In this document: positions 51,525 through 59,707 of the stretch, in pieces | How positions within the stretch are numbered: position 1 is the first letter of the stretch | How the letters are laid out: every line of letters begins with the position of its first letter | Assembly: GCF_003086775.1 (NCBI RefSeq) | Contig: NZ_CP026001.1 | Location: 3,188,407 to 3,252,406 of the forward strand | Direction: 5' to 3' | Length of the DNA stretch: 64,000 bases | Origin: Stenotrophomonas sp. ZAC14D1_NAIMI4_1 | GTDB lineage: Bacteria > Pseudomonadota > Gammaproteobacteria > Xanthomonadales > Xanthomonadaceae | Notes under the pieces: model-generated | What the model was told of the DNA's origin: nothing | Databases searched by the model: none | What the model saw: only the letters and a program-made list of their open reading frames with translations | Translations under genes and position numbers: made by a program

Positions 51525-53531
51525 ATGCCCAATTTCCGTCCGCTTGCCGTCGCCCTGGGTATCAGCCTGGCGACCCTGGTCCCGACCCACGATGCGTTCG
51601 CCGCCAAGAAGAAGGCCGTGCGCGCCCCGGCCGTCAGCGCCCAGTGCAGCGATTTCTACGATGCCACCAACGCGGACTGGCTGAAGGCCAACCCGGTGCC
51701 GCAGTCCGGTGCCGCCACCGCGCTGGGCCAGCTGGTCGACCGCAGCCGCCAGCAGCAGCGTGAACTGCTGGACGCCTCGATGAAGGTGCCGCAGGGCAAC
51801 GTGCAGAAGCTGCTGGGCGACTTCTGGGCCAGCGGCCTGGACGAAGCCGCGGTGGAAGCCGATGGCTCCAACCCGATCGCCCCGCTGCTGACCCGCATCA
51901 ACGCGATCAAGAAGGCCAAGGACGTGCCGGCCTCGATTGCCGCGCTGCACCAGGTCGGCATCCCGGTGGCCTTCAACTTCGGCCCGGACGTGGACCTGAA
52001 GGCGCTGGACCGCCACATCGGCTACTTCATGCAGGGCGGCATGGGCCTGCCCGATCCGGCGTTCTACACCCGTACCGACGCCGACACCGTGGCCCTGATG
52101 GGCCGCTACCGCAACTACGTCAAGCAGATCCTGGCCCTGACCGGCACCCCGGCAGCCAAGCTGGATGCCGAATCGCAGTCGGTGATCGAACTGGAAACCG
52201 AACTGGCCCGCAACGCGCAGTCGCTGGCCGGCATCAACAACCCGTTCAACAACTACGCGCCGATCTCGACCAAGGATCTCAACAGCCGCTACCGCAACCT
52301 GCAGCTGGATGCCTTCCTGAAGGCGCAGGGCGTGAACGACGACCTGGTCTCGCTGGCGGACCCGGGCCTGTTCAAGCAGCTCGACACCATGGTCACCAAG
52401 CTCAAGCCGGAACAGTGGAAGGCTTACCTGCGCTGGCGCGTGGGCGACTCGATGGCGCCGTACCTGTCCAAGGCCTACCGCGACGCCGAATTCGAGTTCC
52501 GCGGCCGCGTACTGCGTGGCCAGACCCTGCCCGCGCAGCGCTGGGAAAGCGTCCTGGATGCCATCAACGTGGCCGCCGGCCCGATGGTCGGCCGCGAGTA
52601 CGCCGCCCGCTACCTGTCCGCCGAAGACCGTCGCCAGGCGGCGTGGATCGTCGACAAGGTGCGTGAAGTGCAGATCGAGGCGGTCAAGAACAGCACCTGG
52701 ATGAGCGCCGAGGCCAAGACCGAGGCACAAGCCAAGCTGGGCGCGCTGAAGATCGAGATCGGCACCCCGCTGCGCGACCTGGACTACACCGTGCAGCCGA
52801 TGGGCCGTGGCTCGTTCGGCAGCAACATGCTGATCGCTTCGACCTGGCGCCACCGCGAGGAAATGAAGCGCATCGGCAAGGGCAACGCCGACCGCCGCTG
52901 GGACGTGCTGCCGCAGCAGCCGTCGCTGGCCTACGACCTGGCGCAGAACCGCCTGATCGTCACTGCCGCCATCCTGCAGGGCCCGGTGTTCAACGCCAAG
53001 GCCGATGCCGCCGACAAGTTCGGCAGCTTCGGTGGCCTGGTCGGCCACGAACTGAACCGCGCCATCGACGCCAAGGGCGCCCTGGTCGATGCCAAGGGTG
53101 AACTGCGCAGCTGGTGGACCCCGGCCGACAAGACCGCCTGGACCCTGCTGGGCAGCCGCGTGGCCGCGCAGTACGGCGCCTACGAATTCCCCGGCGTGAA
53201 GGGTGCCAAGGTCAACGGCACGCTGACCCAGGAAGAGAACCTGGCCGACATCGCCGGCCTGGAACTGGCCTGGGCGGCCTACACCGCGCAGGAGCCGAAG
53301 GCCAAGCCGGCGCAGCAGCAGGGCTTCTTCCGCGCCTGGGCTGCACTGTGGCCGCAGCAGCTGTCGCCGAACGAAGCCGCTCGCCGCCTGACCGCCGACA
53401 TCCGTGCACCGGGCCGCTGGCGCACCAACGGCCCGCTGTCGAACCTGCCGGCGTTCGGCGCGACCTTCAGCTGCAAGGCCGGCCAGCCGATGCAGCGCAC
53501 CGACGCCGAGCAGATCAAGGTCTGGCGCTGA
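51525..53531 (+). CDS. M13-family metallopeptidase homologue with degraded zinc site (probable pseudoenzyme)
   Basis: The 668-residue product has a signal peptide (about 1-26, ending DAFA) and full-length homology to M13 peptidases. It keeps the flanking regions, for example LAYDLAQNRLIVTAAILQ and ELRSWWTPADK. However, the zinc motif reads H508-E509-L-N-R512 in GLVGHELNRAID, so the second His of HExxH is replaced by Arg. The NAYY substrate strand is SLAYD. The EENLADIAG region is only partly like the third-ligand motif. It is probably inactive or has changed function, such as a partner of the upstream paralogue. The ORF itself is intact. Confidence 0.9.
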   Translation: MPNFRPLAVALGISLATLVPTHDAFAAKKKAVRAPAVSAQCSDFYDATNADWLKANPVPQSGAATALGQLVDRSRQQQRELLDASMKVPQGNVQKLLGDFWASGLDEAAVEADGSNPIAPLLTRINAIKKAKDVPASIAALHQVGIPVAFNFGPDVDLKALDRHIGYFMQGGMGLPDPAFYTRTDADTVALMGRYRNYVKQILALTGTPAAKLDAESQSVIELETELARNAQSLAGINNPFNNYAPISTKDLNSRYRNLQLDAFLKAQGVNDDLVSLADPGLFKQLDTMVTKLKPEQWKAYLRWRVGDSMAPYLSKAYRDAEFEFRGRVLRGQTLPAQRWESVLDAINVAAGPMVGREYAARYLSAEDRRQAAWIVDKVREVQIEAVKNSTWMSAEAKTEAQAKLGALKIEIGTPLRDLDYTVQPMGRGSFGSNMLIASTWRHREEMKRIGKGNADRRWDVLPQQPSLAYDLAQNRLIVTAAILQGPVFNAKADAADKFGSFGGLVGHELNRAIDAKGALVDAKGELRSWWTPADKTAWTLLGSRVAAQYGAYEFPGVKGAKVNGTLTQEENLADIAGLELAWAAYTAQEPKAKPAQQQGFFRAWAALWPQQLSPNEAARRLTADIRAPGRWRTNGPLSNLPAFGATFSCKAGQPMQRTDAEQIKVWR

Positions 53532-53556
53532 GCACGAGCGTGGTGCAGTAACGAAG

Positions 53557-53579
53557 AAGGCGCCGCAGGGCGCCTTTTT
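53557..53579 (+). terminator. Intrinsic terminator of the M13 homologue
   Basis: An 8-bp stem (53557-53564 with 53569-53576) with a GCAG loop and a T-run to 53579. Confidence 0.85.
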
Positions 53580-53600
53580 CGTGGGCGGTGGCCGCACATA

Positions 53601-53626
53601 AAAAGACCCCGGCAGATGCCGGGGTC
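53601..53626 (-). terminator. Intrinsic terminator of the Oar-like receptor
   Basis: A stem of about 10 bp (53605-53614 with 53617-53626). Read on the minus strand it is followed by a TTTTT run (53605-53601 side), so it ends the leftward receptor transcript. Confidence 0.85.
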
Positions 53627-53658
53627 AAACGTCCTACTGAAAGAGAGCGGGTTTTACA

Positions 53659-56600
53659 TCAGAAATCGTAGGACGCACTCAGGCGCACCGAACGCGGTGC
53701 GGTGTAGAAGGTGCCGATACCGTAGGTATTGGAGACCGTGTGCTGGCCCGATTCATACGTCGGATCGGACTGGACCGCGCGGCGCTGGTTGAGCACGTTG
53801 AACACGTCCAGGCCGAACGCCAGCTTGTGGTCGGCAAAGGCCGGGCGGTACATCACGCCCAGGTCCAAGCGGTAGGTCCACGGCTGGCGGCCGGCATCAC
53901 CCGGGCGCGACGGCTCGCCGTTGCAGTAGTGGTACGACGACCGATAGCCGATCGGATCGCTGCCATCTGCGCCGTAATAGCCGAGGCAGCTCTTCGGCAT
54001 GCCCGAGGTGACGCGCAGGGTGGCCGACGCCGTCCACTCATCGTTGAACTGGTACGCGCCGTAGCCCTTCAGCTGGTGGCGACGGTCGTTGGCGAGGTAG
54101 CCACCGGCGTACTCCATCAGGTAGTAGGAATCCCAGTCCTGGGTCTTGGCCGCTTCATCCTGGCCGATGTCCGACTTGACCTGGCCTTCGGTGTTGCCGT
54201 AGCTGCGCGACCAGGTGTAATCCAGGCGGCCGTACCACTTGTCACTCAGCGGATGCTCGATGAACAGATCGACTGCAACGTAGCTGCGCTTGGCCTTGTT
54301 GCCGTTGTAGCCCCAGTCCGACGAGCTCATCTGCACCGGCGTGTAACCCGAGCCATCGCTGTGCTTGACCATGAAGGTATTGGTCTTGCCCGGGTTGAAG
54401 ATCACGCAGCCCGGCACTTCCAGGCCGTCCGTATCAACGCCCATCGCATCGAGCTTTGCGTAGATCTGGTCGGAGTCGCAGGTATCGTCGATGGCGGTCT
54501 GCAGGCGACGGTAGGTGAACTTCGCACCCGTGTTCCAGGACGAACCCAGGGTCTTTTCGAAGCCCATGATGAACTCATCCTGGTACTGCGACTTCAGGTC
54601 GGTCGGCGCAACCGACAACGGATCGGGCGCAACGCCGTACTCGTTGTTGGTCGATACCGGGCCCGGGCCCAGTGCGGTCAGGTCGGTCGGGTTGCCGTTG
54701 GCATCGATGCCACCGTAGGTGAAGTACTCACTGGTATAGGTCGACGCCGATGCGCCACGGATGGCCACGCTGTTGGGCAGGGCCAGATAGTACCGGCCGA
54801 GGTTGGCGAACACCTTCAACGACGAATCGCCAAAGACATCCCAGCTGGCGCCCAGGCGCGGGGCCCACTGGTCACCACTTTCAACGTAGGCAATGGCCGA
54901 GCTGTTGTAGTTGGTGAACTTGTCGTTGCGCAGGCCCAGGGTCAGCAGCCAGTTCGGGCTGACCTGCCAGCGGTCTTCCAGGTAGTAGGCCTTCTGTTCC
55001 ACCGACATGCTGGTGGTGGTGGAGAAGATGTACTTGTAGACGTAGTAGCCATCACCACCCGGCGCGGCAACGTCGAACGCCGGCGCCGGCGACGAACCCG
55101 GTGCGATGCGCGAATAGATCCAGGCGTAACCCGGGCCGGTCATCGCCTGCCCTTCGTTGTGGGCCTGGTAGGTCATGTTGTCGATACCGGCGGTCAGCTC
55201 ATGGCTGCCGATGCGGTACTGCAGGTCCACGCGCAGGCCGCGGGTCTTGCTGCCGGCATCCAGCGACTTGGTGTACAGCGCGGTCTGGTCGTTGCGGATC
55301 GGCGTACCACCGGTGATCGACGGATCCTGGCTGGTCGGGCCGCTGATGTAGGGGTTGGCCGAATCCTTCGGATTGGATTCCAGGTTGGTTTCCTTGCTGC
55401 GGCCCCACACCGCGCTCAGGGTCAGGTCATCGGTCAGGTACCCGGTGTACTTGAAGATGTCGAACTCGTCCTTGAGCTTGGTCGTGTTGGCGAAGGTACC
55501 GGTGCGCTCGCCCTCGCTCATCGTGTCGTAGTCGAAATCACGGTAGTAGCTGCCGTAGCGGTCCGTGTTCTGCAGCCGGGTGTATTCCAGCGTGTTGTTG
55601 TCGTTGATGTTCCAGTCGATCTTGCCGTAGAACTTCGGCGTGTCGGTGGTGTAGTGGCTGCGGATCTGCTGTGCGGCTTCGGCAGCACTGGTGGACACGC
55701 CCTCGTTGCGATCCTTCTCGGCGGCGAGGTGGATGAACAGGCGATCCTCGATCAGCGGGCCGCTGACATAGCCGCTGTAGGTGGTGCGGGTCGCCGTGTC
55801 GCCCTTGCGCGAACGGTACAGGGAGCCGGCGACCGTGCCGGTAGGATCTTCGAGTTCGAGACCCGGCGGCGCGGTGTGGTTGGGGTAGTAGATGTCGCGC
55901 GGCGATTCGGCCAGCGAATCGGGCGACCAGGTGGTCTGGAAGCCGAACTTCCATTCATTGGTACCGCGCTTGCCGAGCTGGTTGATCACGCCGCCGGTGG
56001 AACGGCCGTAGCCGGCGCCGTAGCCACCCATGAAGGTTTCCTGCTGGTCGATCGAGCCATACGGCAGGCTGACACCGCCCATTGCATTGAGCGGATTGGT
56101 CGCGTTGAAGCCGTTCAGGTAGTACGCGTTCTCGGTGACACTGGAGCCGCCGAACGACAGCACCGAGCGCGAACCATTGGAGAACTCGCCACTGCCGGCG
56201 ACGACGCCTGGCGCGAGCAGGGCGATCGCTTCGGCGCTGCGGCCCAGCGGCAGGACATCGAGCTGTTCGGAGGTGATGACCGACTTGGAGACAGTGTTGG
56301 TCACGTCGATCTTCGGGATGTTGGCGGCAGTGACGTTCACTGCGTCGAGGTTGGTGGCACCGCCGCTGGCGGACTGGCCAAAGGAGACTTCCGTGCCTAC
56401 GCCGACCTTCAGCAGCACGTTGTCGCGTTGCTCTACCACCTGCCCGTCACGCTCGAGGGTGATGGAGTACCGGCCCACCGGCAGTGAACCCAGGTTGTAG
56501 CGGCCGTTTGCATCGACGTTCGCGCTGCGCTTGAGGCCCGAGTCGCTCTGTACGACGACCGTGGCGCCTGCGGCGGCCGGGGCGTTGCCATACAGGGAAC

Positions 56601-56697
56601 CGGTGGTGCTCTGCGCCGCGGCGGCGCCGATGAAGGAGGTCAGGACAGCGGCAAGTGCCGTGCGCTTCAGCCGGATGGCCGTCTTGCTATAGGTCAT
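53659..56697 (-). CDS. Oar-like TonB-dependent receptor with N-terminal carboxypeptidase-regulatory domain
   Basis: From the ATG at 56697 (AAGGAA 7 nt upstream) the product is 1012 residues. It has a signal peptide (ending AAAAQ) and a CarboxypepD_reg-like beta domain (about 30-110, with GATVVVQSDSGLKRSANVD and YNLGSLPVGRYSITLERDG). A divergent plug and a barrel ending VRLSASYDF follow. This is the Oar-type architecture, abundant in xanthomonads. Cargo is unknown. Its promoter appears to lie in an AT-rich stretch upstream. Confidence 0.92.
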   Translation of the reverse strand: MTYSKTAIRLKRTALAAVLTSFIGAAAAQSTTGSLYGNAPAAAGATVVVQSDSGLKRSANVDANGRYNLGSLPVGRYSITLERDGQVVEQRDNVLLKVGVGTEVSFGQSASGGATNLDAVNVTAANIPKIDVTNTVSKSVITSEQLDVLPLGRSAEAIALLAPGVVAGSGEFSNGSRSVLSFGGSSVTENAYYLNGFNATNPLNAMGGVSLPYGSIDQQETFMGGYGAGYGRSTGGVINQLGKRGTNEWKFGFQTTWSPDSLAESPRDIYYPNHTAPPGLELEDPTGTVAGSLYRSRKGDTATRTTYSGYVSGPLIEDRLFIHLAAEKDRNEGVSTSAAEAAQQIRSHYTTDTPKFYGKIDWNINDNNTLEYTRLQNTDRYGSYYRDFDYDTMSEGERTGTFANTTKLKDEFDIFKYTGYLTDDLTLSAVWGRSKETNLESNPKDSANPYISGPTSQDPSITGGTPIRNDQTALYTKSLDAGSKTRGLRVDLQYRIGSHELTAGIDNMTYQAHNEGQAMTGPGYAWIYSRIAPGSSPAPAFDVAAPGGDGYYVYKYIFSTTTSMSVEQKAYYLEDRWQVSPNWLLTLGLRNDKFTNYNSSAIAYVESGDQWAPRLGASWDVFGDSSLKVFANLGRYYLALPNSVAIRGASASTYTSEYFTYGGIDANGNPTDLTALGPGPVSTNNEYGVAPDPLSVAPTDLKSQYQDEFIMGFEKTLGSSWNTGAKFTYRRLQTAIDDTCDSDQIYAKLDAMGVDTDGLEVPGCVIFNPGKTNTFMVKHSDGSGYTPVQMSSSDWGYNGNKAKRSYVAVDLFIEHPLSDKWYGRLDYTWSRSYGNTEGQVKSDIGQDEAAKTQDWDSYYLMEYAGGYLANDRRHQLKGYGAYQFNDEWTASATLRVTSGMPKSCLGYYGADGSDPIGYRSSYHYCNGEPSRPGDAGRQPWTYRLDLGVMYRPAFADHKLAFGLDVFNVLNQRRAVQSDPTYESGQHTVSNTYGIGTFYTAPRSVRLSASYDF

Positions 56698-56781
56698 GAA
56701 AATTCCTTGTTCCGTGAAAAGACACACTCGTTTTTCAGACTCGCTGCATCAGTGCTTCACCTTCGTAGCAGCTGAATAGAA

Positions 56782-56810
56782 TATTAATTTCATAAAAGTT
56801 TAACTTGCAA
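56782..56810 (-). promoter_or_regulatory. Candidate promoter of the Oar-like receptor
   Basis: On the minus strand, -35 TTGCAA (56810-56805), 17-bp spacer and -10 TTAATA (56787-56782) predict a leader of about 75 nt. The surrounding 56.73-56.90 kb is strongly AT-rich, unlike the rest of the window. Confidence 0.5.
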
Positions 56811-57246
56811 GGGTTGATAGCAAATATTTTATCTTGTTGATTTAATTGATTTTTTCTTGATACAAAAGAAAACAATTGTTTACATTCCATTCAACTGAGA
56901 CTTTTGCGGGCATATTTGCCCGCTTATCGACGGCGATATTCGAGAGGATCCGTGCCGCGAATCCGGGATATTCGAAAGATTTACTGAGTTAATGCTTTCG
57001 GTTTCATCGCTGTTTCGGGGAAGAAATACAGCGACAAGAAGGGCGCCGTAGCCCCATACAGGCGGGACTGCGAAAAAACGGCCCGACAGCGATCAGGGCC
57101 AGGCCACCACCGTGCGGAGGGAGAGCCGCTGTTCGCGGGGAACGAAGGGGAGATATACGCACAGCGAAACCCTGCGAGTCAGTGCCTCGCCCCTCGGTAA
57201 ACCGGGTTGGATGCGCCACACCGCATGCCCCCGCGCGCACCGGAGC
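56811..57246. other. Gene-free interval, partly AT-rich
   Basis: About 430 bp without a credible gene. It contains a 7-bp hairpin (56906-56912 with 56917-56923, loop TATT). The short open frames here have no family resemblance or ribosome site. The rest of this interval shows nothing further to me. Confidence 0.55.
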
Positions 57247-57438
57247 TCACGCCATGCGATTGAAAACCCTGGAGAAACAGCGAACCGTGGACACGATCAG
57301 GGCCATGCCCAAACCGATCCATGACGGGCGGCATGCGTCACGCCAGCACAGCACAAGCGCGACGGCCAAAGCAGGAAGCGACAGCGCTTGGTTCCGATTG
57401 CGACACGCCCGATGCAGGCCTGCATCAGTGCCCATCAC
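57247..57438 (-). CDS. Possible small membrane protein after the DUF4166 gene
   Basis: A GTG (57438) overlaps the stop of the upstream gene (GTGA at 57438-57435) and is followed at once by an ATG at 57435. The product is about 62-63 residues. It has two short hydrophobic segments (ALSLPALAVALVLCW and WIGLGMALIVSTV) separated by a charged loop. The overlap and hydrophobic pattern suggest a real coupled gene, but there is no family match I can name and no other evidence. Confidence 0.3.
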   Translation of the reverse strand: MMGTDAGLHRACRNRNQALSLPALAVALVLCWRDACRPSWIGLGMALIVSTVRCFSRVFNRMA

Positions 57439-59090
57439 CCTGGTTCCAGCGTTCCCCGGTAGTGCACGATGCGTCCGACCAGCGGCGCACCGATCTCGAC
57501 ATCGAACACGAAACGCCCGTCCACTTCCGACTCGAAGCTGTTCTCACCCGGCAGCAGCGCGCGTGGCAGCGGAATGCCGAGCAGCGACCAGCGGCGCGGT
57601 ACCAGTTGCAGCTGGCCGCCCTCGACCACGACGGCCAGGGCCACCGACACCGCACCGAAACGCTCGACCAGCAGCGCATCGTTGCGGCCGCGCCCTTCGG
57701 TCTGCAGCGAGGAAAAACGGCGGCCGGCAAACGTACGCGTCCAGCGCTCGCCACCGGCTTCCGGCGTGAACTCAACGCTGACCGGCACCTGCTCGCCCGC
57801 CGCCGGAAAACCAAACAGCGTGCCCAGCAGACGCGACAGCAGGCCTCGGCCGCGCTGCACCTGCGCCCTGCCCTGCCAGCGCCGCGCCGCACCCGGCGCA
57901 TGCAGCGCCTGCACGGCCGCTGGCAGCCGCGCATAGGCGTCCCCCAGCACGCGCTGGTACAGGCTGGCGCCGGGCATGTCGTGGCGGAAGCCGGTATGGA
58001 TGGTGCGGCCGGCAAACAATCGATCGTAGTCGGCCAGCTCCAGCGCGTGCGTCGCGGGGCGCGCACCGGGCGCTGGCCGCTCGCCGAGGAGCTGCTTGCG
58101 GATCAGCGCTTCGATGACCATCGATGGAATGTAGGGACCATCATCGGCCTCGGCCAGCAGGTGCCAGCTCTGGCGTACCGGCGCACCATCACGCACACCG
58201 ACCGCGCGCACGATCATGCCGCCGCGATGCTCGCCGAACTTCATCAGGTTCAGCACGGTGTAGAACAGCTGCGAGCACGGTTCCAGCGATGGCAGGCGCA
58301 GGTGCTGGCGGGCCTTGGCCAACACGTTGAGGATGCGGTGCAGGACTTCCGGCACCGGGCCGGCGCCGATCCAGATATCGGTGAGCGTCGGGTGTTCCGG
58401 CGGCAGCACCTGCAGGTCGGGCACGTCCACCAGCGAGAAATGCAGGTTGCGCAGCGGTATCCGGCCCGGCACCGCGACGGTGAAGCGGCGGCTCTCGGCC
58501 AGGCCCACGCCGTGGCTGTCGCGCCCACCACGGCGCAGCTTCACCGGCGCGCCGGCATAGCCCACCACCGCGCGCATCACGTTCAGGCCGATGCCCGCAT
58601 ACGGTGACGGCGCGATGCCGCCTTCCACGCTGAGGATGTCCATGCGCGTGGCCATCACCCGCAGCACCGCAGCGGTCAGCACCGGGAAGCTGCTGACCCC
58701 GGACAGCACGTAGACGCCGGCCGCCCGCGCCTGCGCGTCGAACTGCGGGACACCCGAAACGAAATCTGCCGCGTCGGCAAAGTCCAGGTAATCGATGCCG
58801 GCGGCGATGCAGGCTTCGATGGCCGCATAGCGCTGGCGGCCGTAATCCTGGAAGGGGCCGGATGCATCGACCACCAGGTCGGGCCGTTCGGCCTGCAACG
58901 TCGGCACCAGCTGCTGCCGGTCCACCCGCAAGGGCCGCAGCGTGGATTGGCCGCGGTACGCCAGGCAGAACGCCTCGGCCGCCGCCAGGGTGCGCCCGGC
59001 CACCAGCAGCTCCAGTTGCGGCAGATCCGCCAGCAACTGCACCAGGCGCCCTCCAAATACACCATATCCGCCCAGGATCAGGATCTTCAC
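57435..59090 (-). CDS. Saccharopine-dehydrogenase-like protein with C-terminal DUF4166
   Basis: From a GTG at 59090 with AAGGA upstream, the product is 551 residues. The N-terminal half is a Rossmann domain of the saccharopine dehydrogenase type (ILGGYGVFGGRLV at the N-terminus, then VDASGPFQDYG and YLDFADAADF). The C-terminal ~180 residues match DUF4166 (SLYQRVLGDAYARLPAAVQALH). Family members are oxidoreductase-like, some linked to lipid or polyketide chemistry, but no substrate is known. The antisense of the region contains no competing gene. Confidence 0.85.
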   Translation of the reverse strand: MKILILGGYGVFGGRLVQLLADLPQLELLVAGRTLAAAEAFCLAYRGQSTLRPLRVDRQQLVPTLQAERPDLVVDASGPFQDYGRQRYAAIEACIAAGIDYLDFADAADFVSGVPQFDAQARAAGVYVLSGVSSFPVLTAAVLRVMATRMDILSVEGGIAPSPYAGIGLNVMRAVVGYAGAPVKLRRGGRDSHGVGLAESRRFTVAVPGRIPLRNLHFSLVDVPDLQVLPPEHPTLTDIWIGAGPVPEVLHRILNVLAKARQHLRLPSLEPCSQLFYTVLNLMKFGEHRGGMIVRAVGVRDGAPVRQSWHLLAEADDGPYIPSMVIEALIRKQLLGERPAPGARPATHALELADYDRLFAGRTIHTGFRHDMPGASLYQRVLGDAYARLPAAVQALHAPGAARRWQGRAQVQRGRGLLSRLLGTLFGFPAAGEQVPVSVEFTPEAGGERWTRTFAGRRFSSLQTEGRGRNDALLVERFGAVSVALAVVVEGGQLQLVPRRWSLLGIPLPRALLPGENSFESEVDGRFVFDVEIGAPLVGRIVHYRGTLEPG

Positions 59091-59224
59091 GCATCGTCCT
59101 TGTCGTGCTGCCATGGAGGGAACTGCTCTCCCGCAGGATGGTAGCGCGGTCCTGCAGTGCAGCACGATCCGGCATTAACACCGCCCGTGCTATCGCTGCG
59201 CCTTCGCCCGGTGCGGAGCCGCTC

Positions 59225-59707
59225 ATGGCCATCAGGAACATCATCTGCGTGTGGTACGACAAGGACGCGCTGGAGGCCGCCACCTTCTACGCCAACACCT
59301 TCCCCGACAGCGCGGTGACCGCCGTCCACCACGCCCCCGGGGACTACCCGGCCGGCCAGGAAGGCGCCGTGCTCACCGTCGAGTTCACCGTCTGTGGCGT
59401 GGCCTGCGTCGGCCTCAATGGCGGGCCGACCTTCAAGCACAACGAAGCGTTCTCGTTCCAGATCCAGACCACCGACCAGGCCGAAACCGATCGCCTGTGG
59501 AATGCCATCGTCGGCAACGGCGGCCAGGAAAGCGACTGCGGCTGGTGCAAGGATCGCTGGGGCGTGTCCTGGCAGATCAGCCCGCGCATGCTGATCGAGG
59601 CGGTGACCAGCACGGACAAGGCGCTGGCCAAGCGCGCCTTCAACGCGATGATGCCGATGAAGAAGATCGACATCGCCACCATCGAAGCGGCGATCGCCCA
59701 GGCATGA
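59225..59707 (+). CDS. PhnB/3-demethylubiquinone methyltransferase-like VOC protein
   Basis: The 160-residue protein has the paired VOC modules of the PF06983 type, with ICVWYDKDALEAATFYANTF, FTVCGVACVGLNGGP and a conserved NGGQESDCGWCKDRWGVSW. It belongs to a group of unknown function that resembles PhnB, often misnamed as a methyltransferase. It overlaps the following oxidoreductase by 4 nt (ATGA at 59704), so the two are cotranslated. Confidence 0.85.
   Translation: MAIRNIICVWYDKDALEAATFYANTFPDSAVTAVHHAPGDYPAGQEGAVLTVEFTVCGVACVGLNGGPTFKHNEAFSFQIQTTDQAETDRLWNAIVGNGGQESDCGWCKDRWGVSWQISPRMLIEAVTSTDKALAKRAFNAMMPMKKIDIATIEAAIAQA

Noticed and set aside
53740..56487. 915-codon plus-strand open frame
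   Set aside because: Antisense to the Oar-like receptor gene and no ribosome site; a GC-skew shadow.
57004..57240. 78-codon minus-strand frame in the gap upstream of the Oar-like receptor
   Set aside because: Low-complexity, no ribosome site, no membrane or fold pattern.
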